A stretch of DNA of 64,000 nucleotides from positions 124,001 through 188,000 of the forward strand of contig JBGAJN010000004.1 in assembly GCA_044224905.1 (NCBI GenBank), in the 5' to 3' direction. How positions within the stretch are numbered: position 1 is the first letter of the stretch; every line of letters begins with the position of its first letter. Origin of the DNA: JBGAJN01 sp044224905. Its GTDB lineage: Bacteria > Verrucomicrobiota > Verrucomicrobiia > Limisphaerales > JBGAJN01. Position numbers and translations under genes: made by a program. The notes under the pieces were generated by a model, which was not told where the DNA came from, searched no databases, and saw only the letters and a list, made by a program, of their open reading frames with translations. Positions 1 through 10,214 of the stretch are shown piece by piece.

Positions 1-1
1 G

Positions 2-247
2 ATGCAATTCACGGACCTCGGTAGCGGCGACCTGAACATGCAGCGCTATGCCGAGATGCTAATCCACGCCGGTTATCCGCAACGCTATTGCAAACACACC
101 GGAGCCAAGACCGCGCCGCTGATTGTTGAAGCTGAGAGCGCGCATCGCGACCTTGATCACACAAGCGCCGACGGTATTCGTTACGTGAAGAACAACCTCT
201 GCTTTCCGACTGCCGGCGGATCTTTTGAAGACGGAATGGGCGCATAA
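2..247 (+). CDS. Probable sugar phosphate isomerase/epimerase, C-terminal part (5' end outside window)
   Basis: The reading frame is open to the window edge, so only the last ~81 residues are present and the ATG at base 2 is probably internal. The fragment has the look of the end of a xylose-isomerase-like TIM barrel: an early D-L-G-S-G-D segment, a P-L-I-V-E-A-E strand that would carry a metal-binding glutamate, and a terminal helix with R-Y-V-K-N-N. Such enzymes are cytosolic (or Tat-exported in this kind of bacterium) and isomerise or epimerise sugars and polyols. It is followed 24 bases later by a strong terminator, so it ends its transcription unit. The family assignment rests on a short fragment and is tentative. 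Confidence 0.5.
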   Translation: MQFTDLGSGDLNMQRYAEMLIHAGYPQRYCKHTGAKTAPLIVEAESAHRDLDHTSADGIRYVKNNLCFPTAGGSFEDGMGA

Positions 248-271
248 GGATTCTCCAACACGCAATCACTC

Positions 272-299
272 AAGGCGCGGCCATTGGTCGCGCCTTTTT
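272..299 (+). terminator. Rho-independent terminator
   Basis: A perfect 8-bp stem (272-279 with 289-296), extended inside by G.U, C-G and C-G pairs, encloses an ATT loop and runs into five Ts (295-299). It lies 24 bases after the stop of the isomerase-like gene and before the convergent glycosyltransferase gene that ends at 357. In the opposite direction the hairpin is not followed by a T tract, so it mainly serves the plus-strand gene. Confidence 0.85.
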
Positions 300-356
300 G
301 CGTTACGAACTTACCCGGCATCTCTTCAAGGCTGCGATCTCTCCCAATTTTTTCGT

Positions 357-1367
357 TCACCAGAAAACGCGACGGTAACGGCGAAGCAGCTGAATGCGGC
401 TGCGCGAATAATAGTTTAGAAGTGCCGTGTCTCCGAGGCATCGGTAGGCACCCAATCGATGCCAATAGGTGTGCCGGGAACGATCCTTCAACTCCAAGCA
501 CCAATTCACCGTCGTATCGAACCATCGCTCGGGCGAGAACCATTCTTGATACGCCCGGCGCGCATTCGCCGCCAAGACCGGCCAGTCGATTTCTCGGGCC
601 CGTAAAAGGTCTGGAATCTTTCCCACGTCATTTTCGGACACCCGTAAGCTGAAACTATTCCAGTCCGGTCCCAATGGCTCCACCCAGTCGTCAGAGATGA
701 TCACCGGAACGCGGCCAGCGCCAAGGGCTTCGAAGATGCGGATGCTACTCGCGCCCTTTCCCCGGGGACAAAGCGCAAACTTGCCCCGTAACAAGTCTCG
801 TACGTAGCTACGCTCCAGAGACTCGGTTTCAACGCGAGCCCCTGCCACGCGCGCTATTTGATAAAGACCAGCGGTATCACGAACTTCGATTTCATCGGAA
901 CGAAGGGATGCAACGCGGCTTCGAACCGGGTGATTTCCGATGGTCCCCGCGAATCCGGCGAGTACTTGAGGTTGCTGCTGTTCCAAAATCTCGCGATGGG
1001 GCGTGAAGTCCAGCGCGTTAAGATAAAAGCCCGACCTCGTGCGAGTCGCATCGTAATGGCGGCGGGTGATTGACGGAAAAATGCCGCGCACAATTGGAAT
1101 AACCGTGTCGTGGATCGAAAACACGAAACAATCTTGGGAACGCGCCCGATAGATCGGATGCGAACGCACAAATTCAAAGGCCGGACCTTCGTCACGAACC
1201 TCGGCAAAAATCACCAAGTCCGCTTCTTCCGGATCGCCGGCCAGAGTATGACCCGCGCCACTCCCAAACTGATCAAAGCATTTCCGAAGTTTACGAGCGC
1301 CAGACTGCCCGTAGTTGGAATCCGACACGTTCTCCGCCGAAACAGTGGAAATCCAAATCCGTGCCAT
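357..1367 (-). CDS. Exostosin-like (GT47-type) glycosyltransferase
   Basis: The product is a soluble ~336-residue protein. The C-terminal half carries the exostosin-type signature: F-A-L-C-P-R-G, then S-S-I-R-I-F-E-A-L-G-A-G-R-V-P-V-I and a following D-D-W, which in GT47 proteins forms the nucleotide-sugar site. It would transfer a sugar to a polysaccharide or glycan. It lies about 110 bases downstream of an FkbM-type methyltransferase on the same strand, so the pair probably modifies a surface glycan. The start is uncertain: ATG 1367 gives an N-terminus M-A-R-I-W-I-S typical of a first beta strand, while ATG 1406 would add 13 residues. Neither has a convincing ribosome binding site. Confidence 0.7.
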   Translation of the reverse strand: MARIWISTVSAENVSDSNYGQSGARKLRKCFDQFGSGAGHTLAGDPEEADLVIFAEVRDEGPAFEFVRSHPIYRARSQDCFVFSIHDTVIPIVRGIFPSITRRHYDATRTRSGFYLNALDFTPHREILEQQQPQVLAGFAGTIGNHPVRSRVASLRSDEIEVRDTAGLYQIARVAGARVETESLERSYVRDLLRGKFALCPRGKGASSIRIFEALGAGRVPVIISDDWVEPLGPDWNSFSLRVSENDVGKIPDLLRAREIDWPVLAANARRAYQEWFSPERWFDTTVNWCLELKDRSRHTYWHRLGAYRCLGDTALLNYYSRSRIQLLRRYRRVFW

Positions 1368-1477
1368 GTCATTCGCGAAGCCCAAGGCAAAACACCATAG
1401 AAACAAAGCGCGGATCGCGCGCCCCCCCCAACTGATCGAACGTTGATTTGAAGAAGTTCATCCAAGTAATCAGCTGC

Positions 1478-2182
1478 TCAATCCGTTCCATCTTTTCGCC
1501 GGAAAATCTTGGACGGTCCCATTTGAGCGACGCACTCATAACTTCGATCCCCCAAGTAGTGAACCATCTCGGTTTGCCTGTCGAAAGAAGTGTCTTCAGC
1601 GCAAATAACTCGAGGACCCCACCGCTCGAAGTCCCATCCACGAAGAATTTCCAAGTCAAAGCCTTCACAATCCACACACAACAAATCGACCGCCCGCAGT
1701 CCGGAGCAGTGAGTGTCAATAATCATCGCTGACGGTTGGGTAATTATCTCTTCGCAACTATCGGGTCGGCGCTCCGCCTTTTCTTTTTCCAAATCGCTCG
1801 TACTGACCAATCGATTACAAGCCGGGTATTGATCAAATTTCAAATAATAACACCGTCCAGCCTGCGCCGAGACCCCAGCGCATATAAATTTATCGCCAGG
1901 CCGGTAGCGTTGCCACGCAGCGCGATATCCCGCATTCGCGTCGATGCAAAGACCACGCCAGCCACGTTGATAAAAGATATAGGTGTTGGAAAACATCACA
2001 GGATGATGGCAGCCGATATCAACGTAGAATCCCTCGGTCCGTTCGTATCCCAACTCCGCGGTTAGCAACAAGTCCTCGGCGTTTTGAGAATACGAAACTC
2101 GACAGTGCTTGAGTGCGAGCCATGAAGTTGGAAACGGACGGCGACGCAGCTTGTTAATTATTCCGCAGGGCGAGAAGTTCAA
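1478..2182 (-). CDS. FkbM family methyltransferase
   Basis: This 234-residue protein shows the FkbM pattern: S-Q-N-A-E-D near residue 32, the SAM-binding strand Y-V-D-I-G-C-H-H-P followed by S-N-T, then G-W-R-G-L-C-I-D ending in the acidic residue that contacts the ribose, and D-L-L-C-V-D-C-E-G in the second half, typical of the family. FkbM enzymes O-methylate sugars or other small acceptors using S-adenosylmethionine. It is the first gene of a probable two-gene unit with the exostosin-like transferase and is divergent from the giant glycosidase gene across ~180 bases. Its acceptor is unknown. Confidence 0.8.
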   Translation of the reverse strand: MNFSPCGIINKLRRRPFPTSWLALKHCRVSYSQNAEDLLLTAELGYERTEGFYVDIGCHHPVMFSNTYIFYQRGWRGLCIDANAGYRAAWQRYRPGDKFICAGVSAQAGRCYYLKFDQYPACNRLVSTSDLEKEKAERRPDSCEEIITQPSAMIIDTHCSGLRAVDLLCVDCEGFDLEILRGWDFERWGPRVICAEDTSFDRQTEMVHYLGDRSYECVAQMGPSKIFRRKDGTD

Positions 2183-2366
2183 TGGTTTGGTTGGATGACT
2201 GCGCGAAGTATGGGAAACCGCATCGGCAAGTCACGCCATTTTCAAACCATCCGGCTAACCTCCTTCACTCGGAAGGCTCCTCAATAACGCGAAGAGTGTC
2301 CCGTTGACGTGTCTCGTTTTGAGACTCACCGCCAGCCGGACCATCGGATCGGGGGGAGTCTCGCCC

Positions 2367-5300
2367 ATGGCACCCCCTTTGCTAACGCACGCTTGTCTTA
2401 TGACGTTGTGTGTCGGGTGTTCGCAGGACGTGAACTCCTCGCAGGGTCAAATTCGCCGAACGGATGCACTGGCGAAAATCCTGCCGTTGGAATTTGCCAG
2501 TTCCGCTCTGAGCGTGTGTCGCGCTCTGGGCGTCCTGCTCGTTTTACTAGTCACCACGTTACCTTCGCTCGGACAGTACACCGCGAACGTCACCATTCCC
2601 ACCAACGCCGCAACCAGTGCGGGCGTTTACACTACAAACGGCACGTTGATCCGCACGTTGTGGAACAACGTACGGCGCGAGGCAGGGACGGTAAAAGTCA
2701 CTTGGGACGGAAAAGATGATTCCGGTTTTTTCGCCGTAGCTGGAAGCTACGTTACCAAGCTCATTTACCACAACGTATCAGCAGTATGGGAAGGCATCAT
2801 CGGGAACACCTCGCAATCACTCGTCGGCCCTACCGCGCATCGGACCACGCCGATGGTCAGTCTGACGTTCGACGCCACTAACGGATATTTTTGCACTGGT
2901 TACGCGGAAGCGCAGGACGCAGTCGCACGGTTCGCCGTAACCAATCCCCAAGCACGCTTCGATCTCCCCCACTCCGATTTCAAACGATCGTTCACTCACG
3001 TAACGACTGATGGAAACCTTGTTTACTACGCGAACACCGGAAACGGCTGGGACGCGCAGAACTTTGTCATCGCCATCAACACAACCAACTTCACGGAATA
3101 CGCGTTCTCGGCCGGTACTCCACAATCTGATCCCGCACCCGATCACACATGGGTAAGCACCATTGCTCGTGATACGACCGGCAACCTCGCTGACACAACG
3201 ACGATCTACGGGCTGGCCGTTCAGAAGACCGGCAACCGACTTTTCATAGCCAAACGCCGCACAAACGCAGTTCACATCTACAACAAATCGACCGGGCAAT
3301 ACCTTTCGAGCCTCGCGATCACTGCTCCAAACGGGCTGGCCGTGAACAAGGACGACGATCTGTGGGTGATTTCGGGCACATCAGTCCTTCGTTACACGAA
3401 CCTCTCGGGCACTCCAACCGTCGCGGCTACGATTTCGGGATTGGTAAATCCCCTGGCAATCGCGGTGTCACCACTGGACAACACATTGGTGATCGCCGAT
3501 GGGGGAACCAACCAGCAACTCAAGGCCTATGACAAATACGGCGCGCCGCTGTGGACCTATGGGCGCGCCGGAGGTTATCAGAGCAACGGGCCCGACGTGA
3601 CCACGGACAAGTTTGCATTCGCCGCGCCCTGCTTCATGGCATTCCAGACCGACGGCACTTTTTGGGTGAACGACACGGGCAACGGCCGCGTGCTGCACTT
3701 CACCGCTGGCCGGGATTACCTTGGGCAAATTGCCGTCTGCGGTTCGTTCTACACTTCGGCGATTGATCTCAACAATCCCACCCGAGCGTTCAGCGGATGG
3801 CTGGAATTCTCGGTCGATTATTCCAAGCCAATTCAACAGTCGTGGACCTTGGTGAAGAACTGGCAAGGCTCCGCGCCAACCAATCTCACCAGCGAGTCCG
3901 GATTCAAATCAGTGGTCACGCTGACGAACCAGCGCACCTATGGTTTGATCTTTCACGGCGATCAATACCACATCGGCGGTGGTTACTGGGTCGTCGAACT
4001 TCCCCTCGTCGGGCCACTCCGCTCTACCGGACAGGTTCTGTGGGATGCCCGCTCCGCATCGGGTTATGGTCCCGTCGGAGCAATTCACAGCGACGGCTCA
4101 TGGTACTATCCAGTCGATTTGACGAACCGGCAGGCGATCGCGTTCCGCCCCGTTGTGAGTTTTGACGCGAACAACAACCCTCAATGGGGCAACGCCATCA
4201 CCAACGCATCCGCACCCATCACCGGCGTCAAGGACCCCTACTACCGCAGCGGCTTTAATGGAGCTCTCGGCGCACAATGTCCCGTCACCGACTCCGGCGT
4301 GGTGATCTATTTCAATCCCAACAAAGATAACGGCTGGCACCTCGGTGGCGTTCGCACGAACACTACCAATTGGTTGTGGAAATCCAGCCCGTCCGGCTTC
4401 TGGTTGACCGACACCAACGGAATGATCACGAACAAAACCGGAATCTTCGATATCTCCACCAACGTCCCTTATGCCGGAAACACGGTGATGGCTCGTGGCA
4501 AAGCGATCATCTACGGCTATCACGGAGAATTCTGGGGCGGCGGCCAGGCGAACCAATGGTTGCACTTCCATGAGAACGGACTCTTCGTCAACCAGTTTGG
4601 CACCCCGAACACCGGACCGAGCGCTGGGTTGACATTTCCTCCCGGCGCTGCCGGCAATACATTCTCCCCCACGCTGGTCGTCTATAGCAATCAACTCTAC
4701 CTGTATCACAACGATGAAAACGCCCATGCTGGAATTCACCGCTGGAGAATCGAAGGATGGGACCAAGTTCAGGAACTGACCGCCCCGCTCGTCGCCGGGG
4801 CCGGCAACCTGCCGCCTACAGTGACACTGACCAGCCCGACAAATCTCGCGGCTTTCGCGCCGGCGGCCAACGTGACGCTGACAGCGACAGCTACGGACGC
4901 GGACGGAGTTATTACGAAAGTCGAGTTTCTCCAAAATGGCAGCGTGATCGGAACATCGACGACCGCGCCCTACTCTTTCATTTGGACTAACGTTCCCGCG
5001 GGACTCTACTCACTGACTGCTCGAGCGACCGACAATGTCGGCGCGGTGACCATGTCCTCGTCCAGCAACATTTCCGTCGGCACTTCATTCGGGTTGCGCG
5101 GCGAATATTTCAACGGGAGCAATTTCAACACGTCAGTATTCACCCGTGCGGATCGCGCAATCAATTTCAACTGGGGCAACGGCTCACCGGGCGCCGGAGT
5201 CGCCGCCGACAATTTCTCCGTGCGCTGGACGGGCAAACTCATACCTCATTACAGCGACAACTACGTATTCTACGCCGCGGGAGATGACAGCGTGCGGATT

Positions 5301-8300
5301 TGGGTCGATGGCAAACTGCTGGTGTATCAACGCTGGGCCGTTACCAGCGGCGACGGCGATCAGGGCTCGATCTATCTGAATGCCGGTCAAAAGTACGACA
5401 TCAAGATCGAGCTTGTCGAAAGCGTTGGTAACGCGTCGATCGGGGTAATTTGGTCATGCGGTCGTTTTACCAAGCAACCGCTACCAGCCACCTGGATGAT
5501 CGCCACCAATCTTCCCGCGGCCAACCTTCCGCCAACCGTTTCTATTGCATATCCCGCGAACAACACGGTGGTTTCCTCGCCGGCCAATATCACCATCAAC
5601 GCCGTCGCCAACGATCCCGACGGCGCTGTGCATCACGTGGACTTTTTGCAGAACGGAACGTTCGTCGGCAGCGTCAGCGCGCCTCCCTATTTCATCACGC
5701 TTCCCGGGGTTAACGCCGGCGTCTACTCCTACACCGCACGCGCTTTTGATAATAGCAATACCTGGGTGACGTCGGCTCCCATCACGGTGACGGTCGATGG
5801 CGCGAACCCACCACCAGCCGTCACCATCACCAGTCCGACCAATGGAACAGTCGTGGCAAATGGCCCCGTCAACTTAACGCTGACCACGACGGTATCGGAC
5901 ATCAACGGGACGGTCGCCAAAGTCGAATTTTTCCGCGACGGGGTGAAAATTGGCGAGGACCTCAGTTCCCCATTCATATTCGTCGTCACCAATCTCGCTG
6001 CCGGCGTTCACTCTTTCTCGGCTCGCGCGACTGACAATCTTGGCGCGACGACCGATTCGTCCGTCATCAACGTCACGGTCAACAGCCCCGTTGCGCCTGC
6101 CGGTAATGCGATGGTGGATTTTAACAACGTCCGCCAAAGCATCGATGGATTCGGCGCTGCGTTTCCCGGCGCATCGTCTTGGATATTCCTGACCGACGGC
6201 CCCAATCATTCGGGACGATGCACCAAGGAGATTTTGGACACGCTGTTTTCCACGAATCTCGGCATCGGTTTATCGATCACGCGATCCGAAGTCATGGCCG
6301 ACAACCACGATTCAATTTACTCTTCGGTGTGGTGGATAAACTCAATAGAGCCCTCCGAAGGCAATTGGGTTTGGGACGGCGATCGGCATCAAGTCTGGTT
6401 GATGCAGCAAGCCGCATCCTATGGGGTAACCAATTTTCTGAGCACGGTTTGGAGCCCACCACCGTGGATGAAATACAACAACGACTACACCGGCTTTGCC
6501 AATACCAACGGTGAAGCGCGGCTACGATTTGAAAAATATCAAGCTTACGCGGATTACCTGTCGCGTTACGTGCGGGAGTATCGCCTTCGACACGGCGTCA
6601 ACATTAGTGCGCTGTCCATCGCCAACGAGCCGGACTTTGCGGCGTGGTATCAGGCGTGCGTTTGGTCGCCTACGGAAATGGCAACATTTCTCCGGGACTA
6701 CTTGCTCGGCACATTCAAAAAAGGCAGCGGTTCCGTTCAAGCCAGCCAGAGCGGGCAAATCGTCACTTTGACATCAGGCGCAGAAAGCCAGCCGCTCAGA
6801 TTCGCTTCCACCGACGACGAGAAAGGCAAAATCATCCGTTGGGCCGGTGGTCAAACCGCCAGCATCGTCCGGATCCTCGCGCCCGATGTGGCAATTGTCG
6901 CCGAGAGCCAAACGATCGCGCCAGCCACGTTCATTCTCGAAGTCCCGGTAAGCATCGTTGCCCCAGAAAACTCCGGTTGGGCGCCTCCCGAACGGGAAAA
7001 CGCAATTCTGTCGGATCCCGGCGCCGCCGCCGCCGTCCAGATTATCGCCGAACATGGCTATGGCGGAGGCATTTCACCCAAACCCCAAGTGAAGACGGCC
7101 GGGAAGCGTTTGTGGATGACCGAGGTGACGGGCCAAGATTTGAGCCGGGATAACTCGGGTTCGATCGCCGACGCACTTCGTTGGGCCAAGCATATCCACA
7201 ACCTGATGACCACTGCGGAAATCAACGCTTACATCTGGTGGTGGGCTGCTCATCAAGGAAACGGGACGGAAACAGACAGTGAGCAAGGCCTGCTGCACGT
7301 GGATCTGAACGATCCGAACGCGAATACCTGGCGGCAAACCAAACGCCTGTGGAGTATCGGAAACTTCAGCCGTTTTGTACGGCCGGGTTTCGTTCACGTC
7401 TCCAGCGCGCCAATGGCGGATACAAATCTTTACGTTTCCGGATTCAAGGACCCGACCAACAATCAATTCGTAATCGTTGCGATCAACGACAGCGCAGCCA
7501 ACAAGACCATCACGTTCAATACGACGGGAGCTACCGGCTTGAGCTCCGTAACGCCCTACATCACATCGCTCACCCAAAATCTTGAACCGCAACCGGCCAT
7601 TCCCGTAAACAGCGAGCGTTTCACCTTTGCTCTTCCCAGCAACAGCGTGGTCACGTTCGTGAAGACACCCACCCTGCTGCCCGCACCGCCAACCCGTGAC
7701 ACGCTCCTTACCTCCATCGACTGGGTCAACGCCAGCACAGCTTCCATCAACCGCATTCTACGGGATGGCAGCTCGCCGGGTTCTTGGGGGACGGTACAGA
7801 ATCCACTCCATTGGCAGAACAATCCCTCCGCCTATACCAATGGCATCGGTTTCGATTCGCCCGCTAGCGTGATGTACAATGTTGCCGGTCGCTGCTCAAC
7901 GTTCACCACAGACATCTTCGTCAGCGATGGTTACTCCACGAACGATGCCATCCGGTTCCAATTGTGGGCGGACGGTGCTCTCGTACAGGATTTCGGATTG
8001 GCGCGCGTCGCCGATCTCCCACGGCAAGTCACCGCCAACATATCGGGCAAACAAATAATCAAATTAGTCGGCTTGCCAGCCGGCACCAACGCCAACATTC
8101 CGGGCGTTTGGGGAACCCCCCGCGTAACCTACAGTCTCGGTCCGTCTGCGCTAATCACCAGCCCGGTAAATGGCGCGGCCTTCTCATTCGGATCGAGCGT
8201 CCCGGTTGCAGTCAGCGCCAGCACGGCGACCGGAAGCGTGTCAAAAGTTGAACTATTTCAAGGGGCGAACCTGATCGGCACGGCCACGTCGAGTCCCTAT

Positions 8301-10214
8301 GGCTTTGTCTGGCCCAATCCGTCGGCCGGAAATTATTCGCTCATCGCCAAAGTCACCGACACCATGGGCAACAGCGCCACCTCGAGTCCGGTGACCATCA
8401 GCATCACTCCAAACCAACCACCGTCCGTAACGTTGTTAACCCCATCGAACAACGCTGTGTTCTCCGCTCTGTCGAGCGTCCTGCTCACCGCCGATGCGCT
8501 AGATGGTGACGGCACCATCACTCGGGTCGATTTTTATCAGGATAGCACCTTGATTGGAACCGTTACCAACGCGCCTTACGCTTTGGTTTGGAACAATGTT
8601 CCAGCAGGAACATATCTGGTGAGCGCCACTGCTACCGACAATCACGGCGGCACCGCGGGATCGTCCCAAAACTACATTTCGGTCGGCGCCACCACCTTCC
8701 GCGACCCGGAAAATCCAACGGGAGTGACCTACGGGATCGATTACAATTATTACCAAGGGACGTGGTCCGCGATTCCCACTCTGACCGGGCTCACGCCCCG
8801 GCAATCCGGCGCGACTGCGAATTTCGATATCGTGAGCACTCGTCTGACGAATAATTCTTTCGCCCATCTTTTCACGGGATACGTCAGCGTGCCCGCGGAC
8901 GGCACCTACACATTTTATACGGCTTCGAGCGACGGAAGCCGGCTCTACATCGGAAAAACTCTGGTAGTGAACAACGACGGCACACACTCCCTCGTTGAGC
9001 AGTCGGGACAGATCGCTCTGAAGGCGGGACTCCACGCAATCACTCTCGAATTCTTCGCGGCCTCCGGAACACCACAGCTGACCGTCAGCTACTCGGGCCC
9101 GGGTCTGCCGAAACAGACAATCCCGAACAGTGCCCTATATCACGTCGGCGCCAACAATCTCGCTCCCGCAATCAACATCACTTCACCGGCAGACGGCAGT
9201 ATCTTCACTGCGCCAACGTCCATCACCCTGTCGGCAAATGCATCTGACCTCGACAGCGGCATCACGAAAGTCGAATTCTTCCAAGGCTCGGTTAAAATTG
9301 GTGAATCCGCTGTTCCTCCGTATGCGACGACGTGGAGCGCCACGAATCTTGGAACATTCAGCTTGCAGGCCATCGCGACGGACGTCGGCGGTGCGATAAG
9401 CGCCTCGACCGCCATCAACGTCACCTTGATCGCGCCGGCCATTACTAGCGCGCAACTGCAAGGCGACGGGGGATATCAACTCACTTTGAACGGCTCGATT
9501 GGCCGATTAAACACCCTCGAGGCATCGACGAACCTCGTCGACTGGATCGCCATTACCAATGGCGTGAACAACAGCGGTAGCGTGACGCTGCGAGACGCCC
9601 AAGCGTCTCAGTTTCCTCAGCGATTCTATCGGGTATGGATTGAGTCCGTTTACTCTTCGAATGTGATGGGCTTCGCGCGGATCACCATTCCGCCCGGATT
9701 TTCGATGATCGCGAATCAATTCTACACATCCAACTCCACCGTGGCCGGACTATTCCCCAACGTGCCGAACGGCACGGCGATCTCACTGTTTCGCAACGCC
9801 ACGGGAGACTTCTCCATCGATTCGTTTGACGCCGATTTCCAACAGTGGGACGACCCCGGACTGCAAATCAATACGGGGAGCGCAGCGTTCATCTTGAATC
9901 CCACTTCAACCAACCTTTCCGTGACGATGCAGGGCGAAGTCCCACAAGGGCAGCTGAACATTTTTCTAGCGCCCGGCTATTCAATGATCAGCTCCCCCAC
10001 ACCGCGAGCCGGGCGACTCCAAACGGACCTGGGCTACGTACCCACCGGGGGCGAGAGCGTTTACCAATTTCGCCGTGGAGGCTACATCATCAGCCAATTC
10101 GATCCCGATTTCGTCGAATGGGATGCCGAGCCGAGGCTGAACGTCGGCGAAGGTTTCTTTATTTATCGGGCCACGAACGGCGTTTGGTCTCGCACTTTCA
10201 ATTTGACCCGGTAA
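2367..10214 (+). CDS. Giant secreted multidomain GH30 glycosidase with NHL-like propeller, Ig-like and PA14 modules
   Basis: The frame opens at 2304; ATG 2367 is preferred because a G-rich GGAG motif (2351-2358) precedes it. Numbering from 2304, a hydrophobic signal ends near residue 90. Then come a FlgD-like Ig segment (~95-150), an NHL-like beta-propeller (~150-820), Ig-like modules at ~835-926, 1075-1165, 1170-1260, 1946-2033, 2038-2129 and 2286-2376, PA14 domains at ~930-1060 and 2140-2276, and a GH30 barrel from ~1270. The barrel has N-E-P-D with E1442 as acid/base and M-T-E-V with E1607 as probable nucleophile. About 70 extra residues (~1475-1548) interrupt it. The end (from ~2453) holds two copies of a P-G-[FY]-S-M-I module. 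It is probably exported to act on plant or algal polysaccharide. Substrate and exact start are not settled. Confidence 0.85.
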   Translation: MAPPLLTHACLMTLCVGCSQDVNSSQGQIRRTDALAKILPLEFASSALSVCRALGVLLVLLVTTLPSLGQYTANVTIPTNAATSAGVYTTNGTLIRTLWNNVRREAGTVKVTWDGKDDSGFFAVAGSYVTKLIYHNVSAVWEGIIGNTSQSLVGPTAHRTTPMVSLTFDATNGYFCTGYAEAQDAVARFAVTNPQARFDLPHSDFKRSFTHVTTDGNLVYYANTGNGWDAQNFVIAINTTNFTEYAFSAGTPQSDPAPDHTWVSTIARDTTGNLADTTTIYGLAVQKTGNRLFIAKRRTNAVHIYNKSTGQYLSSLAITAPNGLAVNKDDDLWVISGTSVLRYTNLSGTPTVAATISGLVNPLAIAVSPLDNTLVIADGGTNQQLKAYDKYGAPLWTYGRAGGYQSNGPDVTTDKFAFAAPCFMAFQTDGTFWVNDTGNGRVLHFTAGRDYLGQIAVCGSFYTSAIDLNNPTRAFSGWLEFSVDYSKPIQQSWTLVKNWQGSAPTNLTSESGFKSVVTLTNQRTYGLIFHGDQYHIGGGYWVVELPLVGPLRSTGQVLWDARSASGYGPVGAIHSDGSWYYPVDLTNRQAIAFRPVVSFDANNNPQWGNAITNASAPITGVKDPYYRSGFNGALGAQCPVTDSGVVIYFNPNKDNGWHLGGVRTNTTNWLWKSSPSGFWLTDTNGMITNKTGIFDISTNVPYAGNTVMARGKAIIYGYHGEFWGGGQANQWLHFHENGLFVNQFGTPNTGPSAGLTFPPGAAGNTFSPTLVVYSNQLYLYHNDENAHAGIHRWRIEGWDQVQELTAPLVAGAGNLPPTVTLTSPTNLAAFAPAANVTLTATATDADGVITKVEFLQNGSVIGTSTTAPYSFIWTNVPAGLYSLTARATDNVGAVTMSSSSNISVGTSFGLRGEYFNGSNFNTSVFTRADRAINFNWGNGSPGAGVAADNFSVRWTGKLIPHYSDNYVFYAAGDDSVRIWVDGKLLVYQRWAVTSGDGDQGSIYLNAGQKYDIKIELVESVGNASIGVIWSCGRFTKQPLPATWMIATNLPAANLPPTVSIAYPANNTVVSSPANITINAVANDPDGAVHHVDFLQNGTFVGSVSAPPYFITLPGVNAGVYSYTARAFDNSNTWVTSAPITVTVDGANPPPAVTITSPTNGTVVANGPVNLTLTTTVSDINGTVAKVEFFRDGVKIGEDLSSPFIFVVTNLAAGVHSFSARATDNLGATTDSSVINVTVNSPVAPAGNAMVDFNNVRQSIDGFGAAFPGASSWIFLTDGPNHSGRCTKEILDTLFSTNLGIGLSITRSEVMADNHDSIYSSVWWINSIEPSEGNWVWDGDRHQVWLMQQAASYGVTNFLSTVWSPPPWMKYNNDYTGFANTNGEARLRFEKYQAYADYLSRYVREYRLRHGVNISALSIANEPDFAAWYQACVWSPTEMATFLRDYLLGTFKKGSGSVQASQSGQIVTLTSGAESQPLRFASTDDEKGKIIRWAGGQTASIVRILAPDVAIVAESQTIAPATFILEVPVSIVAPENSGWAPPERENAILSDPGAAAAVQIIAEHGYGGGISPKPQVKTAGKRLWMTEVTGQDLSRDNSGSIADALRWAKHIHNLMTTAEINAYIWWWAAHQGNGTETDSEQGLLHVDLNDPNANTWRQTKRLWSIGNFSRFVRPGFVHVSSAPMADTNLYVSGFKDPTNNQFVIVAINDSAANKTITFNTTGATGLSSVTPYITSLTQNLEPQPAIPVNSERFTFALPSNSVVTFVKTPTLLPAPPTRDTLLTSIDWVNASTASINRILRDGSSPGSWGTVQNPLHWQNNPSAYTNGIGFDSPASVMYNVAGRCSTFTTDIFVSDGYSTNDAIRFQLWADGALVQDFGLARVADLPRQVTANISGKQIIKLVGLPAGTNANIPGVWGTPRVTYSLGPSALITSPVNGAAFSFGSSVPVAVSASTATGSVSKVELFQGANLIGTATSSPYGFVWPNPSAGNYSLIAKVTDTMGNSATSSPVTISITPNQPPSVTLLTPSNNAVFSALSSVLLTADALDGDGTITRVDFYQDSTLIGTVTNAPYALVWNNVPAGTYLVSATATDNHGGTAGSSQNYISVGATTFRDPENPTGVTYGIDYNYYQGTWSAIPTLTGLTPRQSGATANFDIVSTRLTNNSFAHLFTGYVSVPADGTYTFYTASSDGSRLYIGKTLVVNNDGTHSLVEQSGQIALKAGLHAITLEFFAASGTPQLTVSYSGPGLPKQTIPNSALYHVGANNLAPAINITSPADGSIFTAPTSITLSANASDLDSGITKVEFFQGSVKIGESAVPPYATTWSATNLGTFSLQAIATDVGGAISASTAINVTLIAPAITSAQLQGDGGYQLTLNGSIGRLNTLEASTNLVDWIAITNGVNNSGSVTLRDAQASQFPQRFYRVWIESVYSSNVMGFARITIPPGFSMIANQFYTSNSTVAGLFPNVPNGTAISLFRNATGDFSIDSFDADFQQWDDPGLQINTGSAAFILNPTSTNLSVTMQGEVPQGQLNIFLAPGYSMISSPTPRAGRLQTDLGYVPTGGESVYQFRRGGYIISQFDPDFVEWDAEPRLNVGEGFFIYRATNGVWSRTFNLTR

